Assembly (NCBI RefSeq): GCF_900103985.1
Contig: NZ_FNIE01000010.1
Span: 289,752 to 353,751 of the forward strand
Direction of reading: 5' to 3'
Origin: Actinacidiphila guanduensis
Lineage (GTDB): Bacteria > Actinomycetota > Actinomycetes > Streptomycetales > Streptomycetaceae
DNA: 64,000 bases
The position numbers and the translations under genes were made by a program. Shown here piece by piece: positions 44,513 through 53,125 of the stretch. The notes beneath the pieces were generated by a model. That model saw nothing but the letters and a program-made list of their open reading frames with translations. It was not told where the DNA came from and made no database searches. Each line of letters opens with the position of its first letter. Position 1 is the first letter of the stretch.

Positions 44513-46095
44513 GCGACGGCCTCCTTGCCACTGGTCTCTGTCGTGTACGTACTGTCCTGAGCACCCAGGGTGCCCGGGCTGTCGGGTCGGCCCGAACTTC
44601 CAGGCTCGGCTGCGGCGTTGGGCTCGCTCTGGGCGCGGGCCCGGCCGCCGTCGGCGGTACGGGTGAAGACCGCCATCTGGGTGGGCGGCCCCACCTCGGG
44701 GTCGTCCGGACCCACGGGGGCGAACCGCACGGCGTATCCGTGCCTGTCCGCCACCGCCCGGGCCCACTCGGCGAACTGCGCCCGCGCCCACTCGAAACGG
44801 TGGTCCGCGTGCCGAACGTGCCCCGCGGGCAGCGACTCCCAGCGCACGTTGTACTCCGCGTTCGGCGTCGTCACGACCACCGTCCCCGGCCGCGCCGAGC
44901 CGAACACCGCGTACTCCAGTGCCGGCAGCCGCGGAAGGTCCAGGTGCTCGATGACCTCGCTGAGCACCGCCGCGTCGTACCCCTTGAGCCGGCTGTCGGT
45001 GTAAGCCAGCGAGCCCTGCACCAGGCCCACCCGCCCGGCCTGCCGCTCGCCCATCCGGTCCAGCCGCAGCCGGCGCGCGGCGATGTCCAGCGCCCGCATC
45101 GACACGTCCACCCCGAGGATCTCGGTGAACCGCACCTCCTTCAGCATCGCCGCCACCAACTGTCCCTGGCCGCACCCCAGGTCGAGCACCCGAGCCACGC
45201 CCGCCGCCCGCAGCTCGGCCAGGATCGCCTCCCTGCGCTGCACGGCCAGAGGCGCCGGCCGCTCGGCCACCTCCTCCGGTACCTCCTCCTCCACCGCGTT
45301 GTCGATCTGCTCCACCCCGATGTCGTCGGCATCGGCCAGCCGCGCCAGCTCCAGCCGCTCCATCGCCTCCCGGGTCAGCGACCAGCGCCGCGACAGGTAG
45401 CGGGTGGTGATCAGCTTCTGCTCCGGGTGCAGGGCCAGCCACCCCTCACCGAACCGCAGCAACTTGTCCACCTCGTCCGCCGACACCCAGTAGTGCTTGG
45501 CGTCGTCCAGCACCGGCAGCAGCACGTACAGGTGCCGCAGTGCCTCGGCGAGCCGCACCTCGCCCTCAAGCACCAGGCCCACGTACCGCGACTGCCCCCA
45601 CTCGGGGAACCGCTCGTCCAGCGCCACCGCGCTCGCCTCGACCCGCCAGCCCAGCGGCTCGAACAACCGGCGCACCAGTTCCGCTCCGCCCCGCGCGGGC
45701 AGCACGGGCACCTCGATCCGCAACGGCATCGGCGCCGCCGCCCGCTCGGGGTGCGAGCGGCACTCACCGCGCATCGCCGTCGAGAACACCGTCCGCAACG
45801 CCACCGCCAGCAGCGACGAAGCCGCGTACGGCCGGTCGTTGACGAACTGCGCCAGCGCCGCATCGGGCGCCCCGCCGCGCCCCTTGCCCTTCCCGCGCCG
45901 CACCAGCGCGGGCGGATCGACCTCCAGCAGCAGCGCGGCCGTGGTCCGCTCGGCCGTCGCCTCGGGGTAGAACACGTGCGCCTCGCCGTAGGCGGTCGAG
46001 AACGGCTGCGCCTTGCCAGGATGCTTGTGCAGCAGGAACCCCAGGTCGGTGGCCGGGACTTCGGTGCTGCCGGTGGTGGTGATCGTCAGGAACAC
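44509..46095 (-). CDS. hen1: RNA 3'-terminal ribose 2'-O-methyltransferase Hen1
   Basis: Bacterial Hen1 methylates the 2'-OH at the 3' end of a broken RNA before Pnkp seals it, which protects the repaired site. The 528-residue protein has the bacterial N-terminal domain (residues 1-250, starting MFLTITTTG) and a C-terminal methyltransferase with VLDLGCGQGQLVAAML for SAM. Metal ligands are in AVLSEVIEHLDLPRL and GHVRHADHRFEW, the family's E-x-x-E-H and distal His pattern. The last 45 residues are a low-complexity tail. GTG 46095 starts the gene without a clear ribosome site. An array of 7-bp repeats lies 140-215 bases upstream. Confidence 0.93.
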   Translation of the reverse strand: MFLTITTTGSTEVPATDLGFLLHKHPGKAQPFSTAYGEAHVFYPEATAERTTAALLLEVDPPALVRRGKGKGRGGAPDAALAQFVNDRPYAASSLLAVALRTVFSTAMRGECRSHPERAAAPMPLRIEVPVLPARGGAELVRRLFEPLGWRVEASAVALDERFPEWGQSRYVGLVLEGEVRLAEALRHLYVLLPVLDDAKHYWVSADEVDKLLRFGEGWLALHPEQKLITTRYLSRRWSLTREAMERLELARLADADDIGVEQIDNAVEEEVPEEVAERPAPLAVQRREAILAELRAAGVARVLDLGCGQGQLVAAMLKEVRFTEILGVDVSMRALDIAARRLRLDRMGERQAGRVGLVQGSLAYTDSRLKGYDAAVLSEVIEHLDLPRLPALEYAVFGSARPGTVVVTTPNAEYNVRWESLPAGHVRHADHRFEWARAQFAEWARAVADRHGYAVRFAPVGPDDPEVGPPTQMAVFTRTADGGRARAQSEPNAAAEPGSSGRPDSPGTLGAQDSTYTTETSGKEAVA

Positions 46096-46233
46096 GTCGC
46101 CGAGTATCCAGCTCCGCCCCTGCCGACCGACACCGGTTTATCCCCGTACCTCGCCCACCCCACTCCGGCAGCGGTGCCAGCTCCCAGAACGGCACCCCGG
46201 TACGCCCAGTCCCGAACCGCGCACCCCATCGCA

Positions 46234-46310
46234 CCCAGCAGCCAGCAGCCAGCAGCCAGCAGCCAGCACCCAGCACCCAGCACCCAGCACCCAGCACCCA
46301 GCACCCAGTG
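46234..46310. repeat. Heptanucleotide tandem repeat upstream of hen1
   Basis: Ten uninterrupted copies of SCCAGCA (six CCCAGCA, four GCCAGCA) run from 46234 to 46303, with a degenerate eleventh to 46310. The array fills much of the 254-base gap between the homocysteine methyltransferase stop and the hen1 start. A perfect 7-bp unit is prone to slippage. Confidence 0.92.
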
Positions 46311-46349
46311 TGAACGGTCCCGTGGTTGCGAGTTCGCGCCGGCTCGCCC

Positions 46350-47615
46350 TCAGGCGTTCTTCCGCAGCGCGGCTGCGATCCCGGCGATCCCCGCGGGCCC
46401 CACCCGGCAGCACCCGCCGACCAGCCGAGCACCGGACTCCCGCCAGTCGGCGACCGACTCCGGATCGAAGGCAGCGTCGCCCGCCCACCGCCCCGCCTGC
46501 GCATCCCACCGCTCCCCGCTGTTCGGATAGGCCACCACCGCCTTGCCACTCACCTCCTTCGCCAGCCGTACCGCTTCTGCCGCATCGCCCGGGGCGCAGC
46601 AGTTCACGCCGACGGCCACCACCTCGTCCCGCCCCGCGGCCAGGGCGAAGGCGTCCTCCAACGGCTGCCCCGCGCGGGTCCGCCGCCCCTCGATCGTGTA
46701 CGACAGCCACACCGGAAGTCCCGTGCCCTCGGCCGCCGCCAGCATCGCCTCGGCCTCGTCCACATCCGGCACCGTCTCCAGTGCCAGCACATCCGGCCCT
46801 GCTTCCGCCAGCGCCTCGATCCGCAGGCGGTGAAACCGAGCCAACTCCCGCACGCTCAGCCCGTACCGCCCCCGGTACTCGCTGCCGTCCGCGAGCATCG
46901 CCCCGTACGGCCCCACCGAGGCGGCCACCCACACCTCGGGCCGGCCACCGCCCGGGTCCACACCCCGAGCCGAAGCCGGGCTCGGAGCCGGAGACCGGGA
47001 CTGAGCCGAATCCGCACGAGGAGCTGACCAAGCATCCGCGGCCTCCCGGGCCAGCTCCACACTCCGCCGCAACAGCCCCGCCGCCTCCGCCCGGCCCACT
47101 CCGCGCCGTGCGAACCCCTCGAACGTCGCCTGGTAGCTGGCCGTCGTCAGCACCTGGGCGCCCGCCCGGAGGTACGCAGTGTGCGCCGCGCGGATCTGCT
47201 CGGGCTCCTCCGCGAGGAGACGAGCCGTCCACAGCGGGTCGGCGAGGTCGCATCCCTGGTCTGCGAGCTGGTTCGACAACCCGCCGTCCAGCACCACGAC
47301 CTCCCCGGCCCCGAGCCGCTGCCGAAGCCCACGGAACCCGTACGCACGGCCCGCACCCTCCGCGCCGCCCGAGCCGTCCGCACTGCCCGCGCCCTGCGGA
47401 CCACCCGGACCTGCCGAGTCATCCGAGCCGCCGAGGCAGCCCGAGGCACCCGGACCACTCGCGCCGGCCCGGATGTTCGTGCGGCCGGAACCGCCGTGGG
47501 CACCGGAGTCCCCCGGGCCGTGCGAGCCGAACGAACCCTCCGCCGGGACAGGTTCGCCCCGCCCCGTGGCGGCTTCGGCTCCGCCCGCGGCCCCCGCCGG
47601 CCCCGGCAGCGTCAT
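46350..47615 (-). CDS. mmuM: Homocysteine S-methyltransferase with Gly-rich N-terminal extension
   Basis: The enzyme transfers a methyl group from S-methylmethionine (or SAM) to homocysteine, giving methionine. The 421-residue protein has its catalytic barrel from about residue 96 (RLGAGEVVVLDGGLSNQLAD). Zinc-binding cysteines lie in VGVNCCAPGD and LVGGCCRVGP, and VWVAASVGPYGAMLADGSEY is conserved. The first 95 residues are an unusual Gly/Ala/Ser-rich extension, and a second low-complexity insert (SAPRADSAQSRSPAPSPAS) interrupts the barrel. No alternative start close to the barrel was found. It follows the F420-type oxidoreductase after 7 bases. Confidence 0.88.
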   Translation of the reverse strand: MTLPGPAGAAGGAEAATGRGEPVPAEGSFGSHGPGDSGAHGGSGRTNIRAGASGPGASGCLGGSDDSAGPGGPQGAGSADGSGGAEGAGRAYGFRGLRQRLGAGEVVVLDGGLSNQLADQGCDLADPLWTARLLAEEPEQIRAAHTAYLRAGAQVLTTASYQATFEGFARRGVGRAEAAGLLRRSVELAREAADAWSAPRADSAQSRSPAPSPASARGVDPGGGRPEVWVAASVGPYGAMLADGSEYRGRYGLSVRELARFHRLRIEALAEAGPDVLALETVPDVDEAEAMLAAAEGTGLPVWLSYTIEGRRTRAGQPLEDAFALAAGRDEVVAVGVNCCAPGDAAEAVRLAKEVSGKAVVAYPNSGERWDAQAGRWAGDAAFDPESVADWRESGARLVGGCCRVGPAGIAGIAAALRKNA

Positions 47616-47622
47616 CGGACTC

Positions 47623-48543
47623 TCACCCCACCTGCGGCTTGACCTGCGCGGCGATCAGCTCCAGGTGCTCCAGGTCGCTGAGGTCCAGCACCTGGAGGTA
47701 GAAGCGGGTGGAACCCTGCTCGGCATACCGCCCGATCTTGTCGACGACCTCGGCCGGCGAGCCCGCGAGCCCGTTGGCCTTCAGCTCCTCGACGTCCCGG
47801 CCGATCGCCGCGGCCCGGCGGGCGACCTCGGCGTCGTCCTTGCCCACGGCGACGACCAGCGCGTTGGAGTAGACCAGTTCGTCGGTCCGGCCGGCGGCCT
47901 TCGCCGCTGCCCGCACCCGCTCGATCTGGCGGCCGGTGTCCTCCACCGAGGCGAAGGGCACGTTGAACTCCGCCGCGTAGCGCGCCGCCAGCTCCGGGGT
48001 GCGCTTGGCACCCATCCCACCCACGAGCACCGGCACCGGGGACTGCGCCGGCTTGGGCAGCGCGGGAGAGTCCTTCAGCTGGTAGTACGTCCCGTCGAAG
48101 TCGAAGGTCTCGCCGATTGGGGTGTTCCACAGGCCGGTGATGACGGCCAGCTGCTCCTCGAGCCGGTCGAACTTCTCCTTCGGGAACGGGATGCCGTACG
48201 CGGTGTGCTCCGCCTCGTACCACCCCGCGCCGAGCCCGAACTCGACGCGCCCGCCCGACATCCGGTCGACCTGTGCCACCTGGATGGCCAGGACGCCCGG
48301 CAGGCGGAAGGTGCCCGCGGTCATCAGGGTGCCGAGCCTGATACGGCTGGTCTCCCGCGCGAGGCCGGCCAGGGTGATCCACGCGTCCGTGGGTCCGGGC
48401 AGCCCGTCGCCGTCCCCCATGACCAGGTAGTGGTCGGAGCGGAAGAAGGCGTCGAACCCGAGGTCCTCGGTGGCCTTGGCGACGGCCAGCAGCGTGTCGT
48501 AGCTCGCCCCTTGCTGGGGCTCGGTGAAGATGCGTAGATCCAT
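47623..48543 (-). CDS. LLM-class F420-dependent oxidoreductase
   Basis: This 306-residue protein of the luciferase-like monooxygenase superfamily belongs to the F420-dependent subgroup. It starts MDLRIFTEPQQGASYDTLL and has FDAFFRSDHYLVMG, RIRLGTLMTAGTFRLPGVLA and RVEFGLGAGWYEAEH, all family hallmarks around the deazaflavin site. The substrate is unknown. ATG 48543 is chosen because AGGA lies 7 bases before it; a GTG 15 bases upstream is the alternative. It is close-packed with the downstream homocysteine methyltransferase and the upstream small gene. Confidence 0.87.
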   Translation of the reverse strand: MDLRIFTEPQQGASYDTLLAVAKATEDLGFDAFFRSDHYLVMGDGDGLPGPTDAWITLAGLARETSRIRLGTLMTAGTFRLPGVLAIQVAQVDRMSGGRVEFGLGAGWYEAEHTAYGIPFPKEKFDRLEEQLAVITGLWNTPIGETFDFDGTYYQLKDSPALPKPAQSPVPVLVGGMGAKRTPELAARYAAEFNVPFASVEDTGRQIERVRAAAKAAGRTDELVYSNALVVAVGKDDAEVARRAAAIGRDVEELKANGLAGSPAEVVDKIGRYAEQGSTRFYLQVLDLSDLEHLELIAAQVKPQVG

Positions 48544-48568
48544 TCCTCCATCCTGCACCAGCCGCCTT

Positions 48569-49021
48569 TCATCCCGCGTCCACCCGCGCCAGCTCCCGCA
48601 GCCGGTCCTTCGCCTCGTCCACGGCGTCCATCGCCTCGACGCAGCTCCAGTACGCCTGCTCGTCGGCGGCGGACCCGATGAGGTCGACCACGGCGAGCCC
48701 GATCTCGCCGAGGAGGACCCGCAGGGCCCGCAGGGTGCCGTCGGGATCGCGCACCGTCGTCAGCCGGGCGGCACGTCGCCCGCCCGCGGCCGAAGGCACG
48801 GTCCCAGGACCCGCCCCCGAGCGGCGCGCCTCGTCCGGGTAACCGTCCTCCGGATGTCCCGGCGGACCCGACCCCGCGACGCGCGTCGCCCGTTCGTCGA
48901 GCAGCCGCACGACCGCTTCCGTCAACTCGTACGCCTGCCATGCCTCGGCGACGATCTCTTCCGGACGCAGGTCGGAACCCATCGCCCGCTCTGCCTGCGC
49001 CACCAGCCGTGCCGCGTCCAT
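48569..49021 (-). CDS. Small helical protein, function unknown (possibly DUF6099-like)
   Basis: The 150-residue soluble protein is mostly helical. The N-terminus MDAARLVAQAERAMGSDLRP and the helix EEIVAEAWQAYELTEAVVRL look like actinobacterial DUF6099 proteins from memory, but I cannot confirm this. A disordered middle (GSGPPGHPEDGYPDEARRSG) separates it from a C-terminal helical hairpin ending EAMDAVDEAKDRLRELA. ATG 49021 has an excellent GGGAGG 8 bases upstream. Two DnaA boxes lie about 100-130 bases upstream of this start. Confidence 0.72.
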   Translation of the reverse strand: MDAARLVAQAERAMGSDLRPEEIVAEAWQAYELTEAVVRLLDERATRVAGSGPPGHPEDGYPDEARRSGAGPGTVPSAAGGRRAARLTTVRDPDGTLRALRVLLGEIGLAVVDLIGSAADEQAYWSCVEAMDAVDEAKDRLRELARVDAG

Positions 49022-49122
49022 CGTCCGTACCTCCCGTTGTGTGGGCGGCGGCTCCGTACCGCTGCCCGATGTCACACAGCGTGACAGAACACAAGGGGTC
49101 GGACGACAGAAAATTCGATATC

Positions 49123-49149
49123 TGTGGACAACTGCTCGATTGTGGATAA
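49123..49149. promoter_or_regulatory. Two DnaA boxes upstream of the small helical gene
   Basis: TGTGGACAA (49123-49131) is the exact complement of the Streptomyces DnaA box TTGTCCACA. TGTGGATAA (49141-49149) is the complement of the classical TTATCCACA. They are in the same orientation 18 bp apart, in an unusually AT-rich patch between the MazG-like and small helical genes. Confidence 0.75.
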
Positions 49150-49154
49150 CTCCG

Positions 49155-49496
49155 TCATCCGGCCGAGCTATCCGGCCGGGGGAAGCGCAGCTCGTTGCGG
49201 TCGATCTTGGCTGCGAGCGCGTCGAGCACGTCGATGCCGAGGGTGTCGCAGAACTGCAGCAGGTAGGCGAGGACATCGGCGACCTCGTCCCGCACGCGGT
49301 GCGCGCTGTCGGCCTCGTCCATCACCGCGGCGGACTGCTCCGGCGTCAACCACTGGAAGATCTCCAGGAGTTCGGACGCCTCCACGCTGAGCGCGGCCGC
49401 GAGGTTCTTGGGCGTGTGGAAGGGCTGCCAGCGCCGGGCGGCGGCGAAGTCCACCAGGCGCTGCTGGAGCGCGGCGAGATCCTGTCGTTCGGTCAC
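49155..49496 (-). CDS. MazG-like nucleotide pyrophosphohydrolase
   Basis: This 113-residue all-alpha NTP-PPase (MazG/RS21-C6, dCTP pyrophosphatase-like) is cytoplasmic. Metal ligands are in LSVEASELLEIFQWL (ExxE) and RVRDEVADVLAYLLQFCD (ExxD). It hydrolyses non-canonical or excess dNTPs to NMP and pyrophosphate. GTG 49496 overlaps the upstream ATPase stop as GTGA, so the two are co-translated. The short length is normal for single-domain members. Confidence 0.88.
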   Translation of the reverse strand: MTERQDLAALQQRLVDFAAARRWQPFHTPKNLAAALSVEASELLEIFQWLTPEQSAAVMDEADSAHRVRDEVADVLAYLLQFCDTLGIDVLDALAAKIDRNELRFPRPDSSAG

Positions 49497-51112
49497 CCGC
49501 TCTGGTCTACCTCATCCTCCCAGCGTGCGGCATCGATCCGGCGCTCCTCGCCAGGGCCTGCGGACGGACCCGCGGCCGGAACGGCCGAAGACCCCGGGTC
49601 CGAGCCCGCGTTCGGACCCGCAGCGGCGACGGGACCCGCGCCCGCCTCCGCACTGACCTCGGCACCGACCTTGGCACCGACACCCGAACCAGCCGCCGCG
49701 TCGGCACCCGCTCCGGTCGCCGCCACGGCTTCGTCGATCGGAGCCTTCCCGCCCGCGCGATCCGCGCCGGCAGCGGTGCCCTCTGCTCCCGCGCTGCCGC
49801 CCGCCCCAGCGCGGCCACCGCTCTCTTCCGCGTCCGCCGAAGCCGTCTCTCCCGCCGGCGCCATCGCGGCCTCGCTCGCCGCCCCGTCCTCGCCCGCTCC
49901 CCCGGGCTCCTTCGCAGCCGCCGCCTCCTCCGCCCCCACGACCGTCAGCGACACCCCCTCCAGATCGTCCGCGCACGACGGGTCCTGGACGGTCGCCAGC
50001 AGCCGGATGTGGCCGCGGGAAGCCGCGAGCCCCGCCAGCCGCAGCAACTCCCGCGCCTGGCGGCGGTCCACGCCGAGGTCGAGCCCGTCGGCGACGACGG
50101 TCAGCACCTGTCCGGCCGGCAGCAACTCGGTGCTGGTGTCGACATCGAGCACGCCCGGCCCGGTGAGCAGGACCAGCGCGAGGGCCAGGAAGCGCAGTTC
50201 GCCGTCGCCGAGCCGGTCGATAGGGACCATGCCGAGATCGCCACGGTCGACGGCGGCGATCACACCGTCGACCGTCGGCCCGCCGCGGCTGCCCGCGACG
50301 CGCGCCGCCGGGACCGTGGTCAGCCGCTCGACGGGACCGCTGCAGACGTCCCGCACCGCTTTGACCAGCATGCCGTGCCGGATGCCGCACTCCCCCTCGG
50401 TCCTGGCCAGCACCGCCGAGAGGTTGTCGCAGGCGCTGCGCAGCCGCCCGTCACCGAGCCGGACCGGCGCCCGCATCGTCTCGGGCCGGGGGGCGATCGG
50501 GAACACCCCGCGCAGCGCGACCACCATCTGCTCGGCGGCGGCCAGCACCAGGCGCTGGCCCTCAGTTCGGCCGGCGACGCGCAGCGGCAGCAGCGACGTG
50601 GCGAGCCGGCTGTCCGGCAGCGGGGCGCGGGTGACGGCCACCACGCCCGCGGTGTGCCAAGCCGCCTGCACCGTACGGCGGGTGGGGTCCCGCAGGGCGG
50701 TGGTCAGCAAGGTCTCGCCCACACCGGTGAGCCGCTCGCCGACGATCCGCAGCGACGGCTCGACCTGTACGGCCAGGTCGAGGCGGAGCGGGCCGAGCGG
50801 ACCGGTCGCCGTGCAGCCGATCCGGAAGCCGCGGCGGCCCTCCCCGTCGGGCTGCGCCCCCTGCGGGATGCACGCGGCCGCGCCGCCGCGCACCACCGAC
50901 TTGGCGCCGCCCGCGCCGAAGACCTCCGGCAGCTCCGCGCCCGCCGCGAGCCGGCCCAGGACCGCGAGCGCTTCGAGGACGCTCGACTTCCCGGTTCCGC
51001 TCGCTCCGGTGAGGAGAGTGATCGGATCGAGTGCGAAATTGGCGCCTCGATGCGACTTGAAGGCGGAAAGGCGGAGTTCGGTGACGATCGGCCGGGGCTG
51101 GCTGCTGCTCAT
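49493..51112 (-). CDS. RecF/SMC-like AAA-family ATPase with long acidic low-complexity tail
   Basis: This 539-residue ATPase of the OLD/RecF-like group has Walker A LLTGASGTGKSSVLEALAVL near residue 40, after the typical TELRLSAFKSHRGANFALD opening. DRLGDGELRFLALALVLLTG resembles the signature/Q-loop region, and VLDVDTSTELLPAGQVL the Walker B equivalent without a clear DE pair. About 125 C-terminal residues are Ala/Gly/Glu low complexity. It may act on DNA or nucleotide pools with the co-translated MazG-like enzyme, but nothing specific can be said. ATG 51112 and GTG 51130 are both possible starts, neither with a good ribosome site. Confidence 0.75.
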   Translation of the reverse strand: MSSSQPRPIVTELRLSAFKSHRGANFALDPITLLTGASGTGKSSVLEALAVLGRLAAGAELPEVFGAGGAKSVVRGGAAACIPQGAQPDGEGRRGFRIGCTATGPLGPLRLDLAVQVEPSLRIVGERLTGVGETLLTTALRDPTRRTVQAAWHTAGVVAVTRAPLPDSRLATSLLPLRVAGRTEGQRLVLAAAEQMVVALRGVFPIAPRPETMRAPVRLGDGRLRSACDNLSAVLARTEGECGIRHGMLVKAVRDVCSGPVERLTTVPAARVAGSRGGPTVDGVIAAVDRGDLGMVPIDRLGDGELRFLALALVLLTGPGVLDVDTSTELLPAGQVLTVVADGLDLGVDRRQARELLRLAGLAASRGHIRLLATVQDPSCADDLEGVSLTVVGAEEAAAAKEPGGAGEDGAASEAAMAPAGETASADAEESGGRAGAGGSAGAEGTAAGADRAGGKAPIDEAVAATGAGADAAAGSGVGAKVGAEVSAEAGAGPVAAAGPNAGSDPGSSAVPAAGPSAGPGEERRIDAARWEDEVDQSG

Positions 51113-51344
51113 GGGCGGGAACGTAGCCACCGGGAAACCCGCCGAACCGTTCCATCGCGCTTTTCGTCATCCGATCGAGGGACATTCGGCTTAACCCGCA
51201 TGGAATCCGGAAAGCAAACGGTCAGCGGATCGGAACCGTGCGTGCCCGAATCACCCGGCGCCCGACCGCACTCCAACACCCCGCGTCCCCACGGCCGTAC
51301 GGCACTCCCCGCGTGCCGCGCGACCGCCGAACGCGCCGACCACG

Positions 51345-51926
51345 ATGTCCACCGCTAGTTTTACGGAGGTGACGAACGCCGACACATCCACCGTCCACGT
51401 CGCGCTGCTGCGCGGCATCAACGTCGGGGGCCGGGCCAAGGTCCCCATGGCGACACTGCGCGGACTGCTCACCGCGATGGGCGGCACCGCGGTACGCACG
51501 CACCTGCAGAGCGGCAACGCCGTCTTCAGCCATCGAGAGGAGGACACCCGGCGCCTGGGCGCCGAACTGGAGCAGCGCATCGCCGACGAGTTGGGGCTGA
51601 CCATCACCTGCCTGGTCCGGACGGGGCAGGACCTGCGGCGGGTGGTGACCGCCAACCCCTTCCCGATGGAGGGTGTCGACGGCTCGCGGTTCCTGGTCGT
51701 CTTCCTGTCGGGGCCCGCGCCCCTCGACAAGCTGGCGACCCTGGACCCGGCCGCGTACGCCCCGGACGAGTTCCGGCCCGGTGAGCGGGAGATCTACGCC
51801 CACTTCCCGGACTCCATCCGCAACTCCAAGCTGGCCGCCCGGTTCACCGACCGCTGGCTCGGCATGACGGCGACGGCCCGGAACTGGAACACGGTCACCC
51901 GGCTGCTGGCCATGTGCGAGGAATGA
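51345..51926 (+). CDS. DUF1697 family protein
   Basis: This 193-residue protein has the family opening HVALLRGINVGGRAKVPMATL, then THLQSGNAVFSHREED and the C-terminal HFPDSIRNSKLAARFTDRWLG with TARNWNTVTRLLAM. These are the conserved segments of DUF1697, whose biochemical role is unknown. ATG 51345 has no ribosome site. GGAGG occurs 20 bases inside the reading frame next to GTG 51369, so a shorter start is possible. It precedes the ManA-like gene on the same strand by 122 bases. Confidence 0.85.
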   Translation: MSTASFTEVTNADTSTVHVALLRGINVGGRAKVPMATLRGLLTAMGGTAVRTHLQSGNAVFSHREEDTRRLGAELEQRIADELGLTITCLVRTGQDLRRVVTANPFPMEGVDGSRFLVVFLSGPAPLDKLATLDPAAYAPDEFRPGEREIYAHFPDSIRNSKLAARFTDRWLGMTATARNWNTVTRLLAMCEE

Positions 51927-52048
51927 CACCGCCGGGGAACGACACCGCAGGTGCCGGACCGAACGTCGCCGCCGTGGGAAGATCACCACGTCAGCGTCGA
52001 GGTACGCCTGAAGTACCGCGCAACTGCCGCCCCGAGGAAGTGTTTCCC

Positions 52049-53125
52049 ATGTCCCAGGCCATGTCCGGCGAGCAGCCCGGTGGGGCAGCCTCCGCTCCCC
52101 TGCGGCTGCCGGCCAACTTCGTGCCGCGGTTCTACCGGGGCGGGTCCCGGCTCGGCCCGTTCCGCAGGATCGCGACCGGCCCGTACGACGGGGAGGACTG
52201 GGTCGGGTCGACCACGCAGGCCCTCGGCGCTCCCGAGGGGCTGGGGCCGAGCCGGCTCGCCGACGGCAGGCTGCTGGCCGAGGCGGTCGCGGCCGACCCG
52301 GAGGGCTTCCTCGGGCCCGACCACGTGGCGGCCTTCGGCACCAGCACCGAACTGCTGGTGAAGCTGCTCGACCCCGACGAGCGGCTGGCCGTCCACTACC
52401 ACCCCGACCAGGAGTTCGCGCGGATCCACCTGGGCTGCGCGCACGGCAAGACCGAGGCGTGGGTGGTGCTGGACGCCCCAGCGGACGGCGCGGTGCACCT
52501 GGGCTTCCGCGAGGAGGTCTCCGCCGAGGCGCTGGCGGCGCTGTCGCAGGCGCAGGACAGCGTGGCGATGCTGGCGGCACTGAACCGGGTCCCGGTGCAG
52601 GCGGGGGACGCGATTCTGGTGCCGGCCGGGGTGCCGCACGCGGTGGGCGCGGGTGTGTTCGCGGTGGAGTTGCAGGAGCCCACCGACTGGTCGCTGATGC
52701 TGGAGCACGCGGGACTCGACCTCGGCGAGGGCGGCGAGTGGCACCTGGGTCTCGGCCCGGACATGGCGCTCGCGGCTGTGGACCGCAGTGGCTGGACACC
52801 GGAGCGGCTGGCCGAGTTGCGGCTGCCGGCGCCGCTGCCGCTGGCTCCGGGTGTGGCCAGGCTGCTGCCCGAGCGGGCCGATCCGTTCTTCCGGGCGGAG
52901 TCGGTGTCGGCCGGGGCGCTGCTGGCGGCGGCGTTCTCGGTGCTGGTGTGCGTGGACGGCGAGTTGGCGCTCGTGGACGAGGCAGGCGGGCGCACGGTGA
53001 TGACGGCAGGCGAGAGCGTGCTGCTGCCCTACCGGTACGGGCGGTGCGCGCTGGAAGGTTCGGGCCGCGCCGTACGCTGCCTGCCACCGCCCACGGACAG
53101 TGCGGCAGTCACGGGGGCGCGCTGA
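52049..53125 (+). CDS. manA: Class I mannose-6-phosphate isomerase-like cupin protein
   Basis: This 358-residue ManA-type double cupin would interconvert mannose 6-phosphate and fructose 6-phosphate. Zinc-site residues are in LAVHYHPDQEFARIH and GKTEAWVVLDAP, and VPAGVPHAVGAGVFAVELQEP holds the distal metal ligands. ATG 52049 has GAGGAAG 8 bases upstream. The first copy of a 55-bp tandem repeat covers the final codons and the stop, so the C-terminal PPPTDSAAVTGAR is repeat-derived. The true substrate may differ, since paralogues are common. Confidence 0.82.
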   Translation: MSQAMSGEQPGGAASAPLRLPANFVPRFYRGGSRLGPFRRIATGPYDGEDWVGSTTQALGAPEGLGPSRLADGRLLAEAVAADPEGFLGPDHVAAFGTSTELLVKLLDPDERLAVHYHPDQEFARIHLGCAHGKTEAWVVLDAPADGAVHLGFREEVSAEALAALSQAQDSVAMLAALNRVPVQAGDAILVPAGVPHAVGAGVFAVELQEPTDWSLMLEHAGLDLGEGGEWHLGLGPDMALAAVDRSGWTPERLAELRLPAPLPLAPGVARLLPERADPFFRAESVSAGALLAAAFSVLVCVDGELALVDEAGGRTVMTAGESVLLPYRYGRCALEGSGRAVRCLPPPTDSAAVTGAR

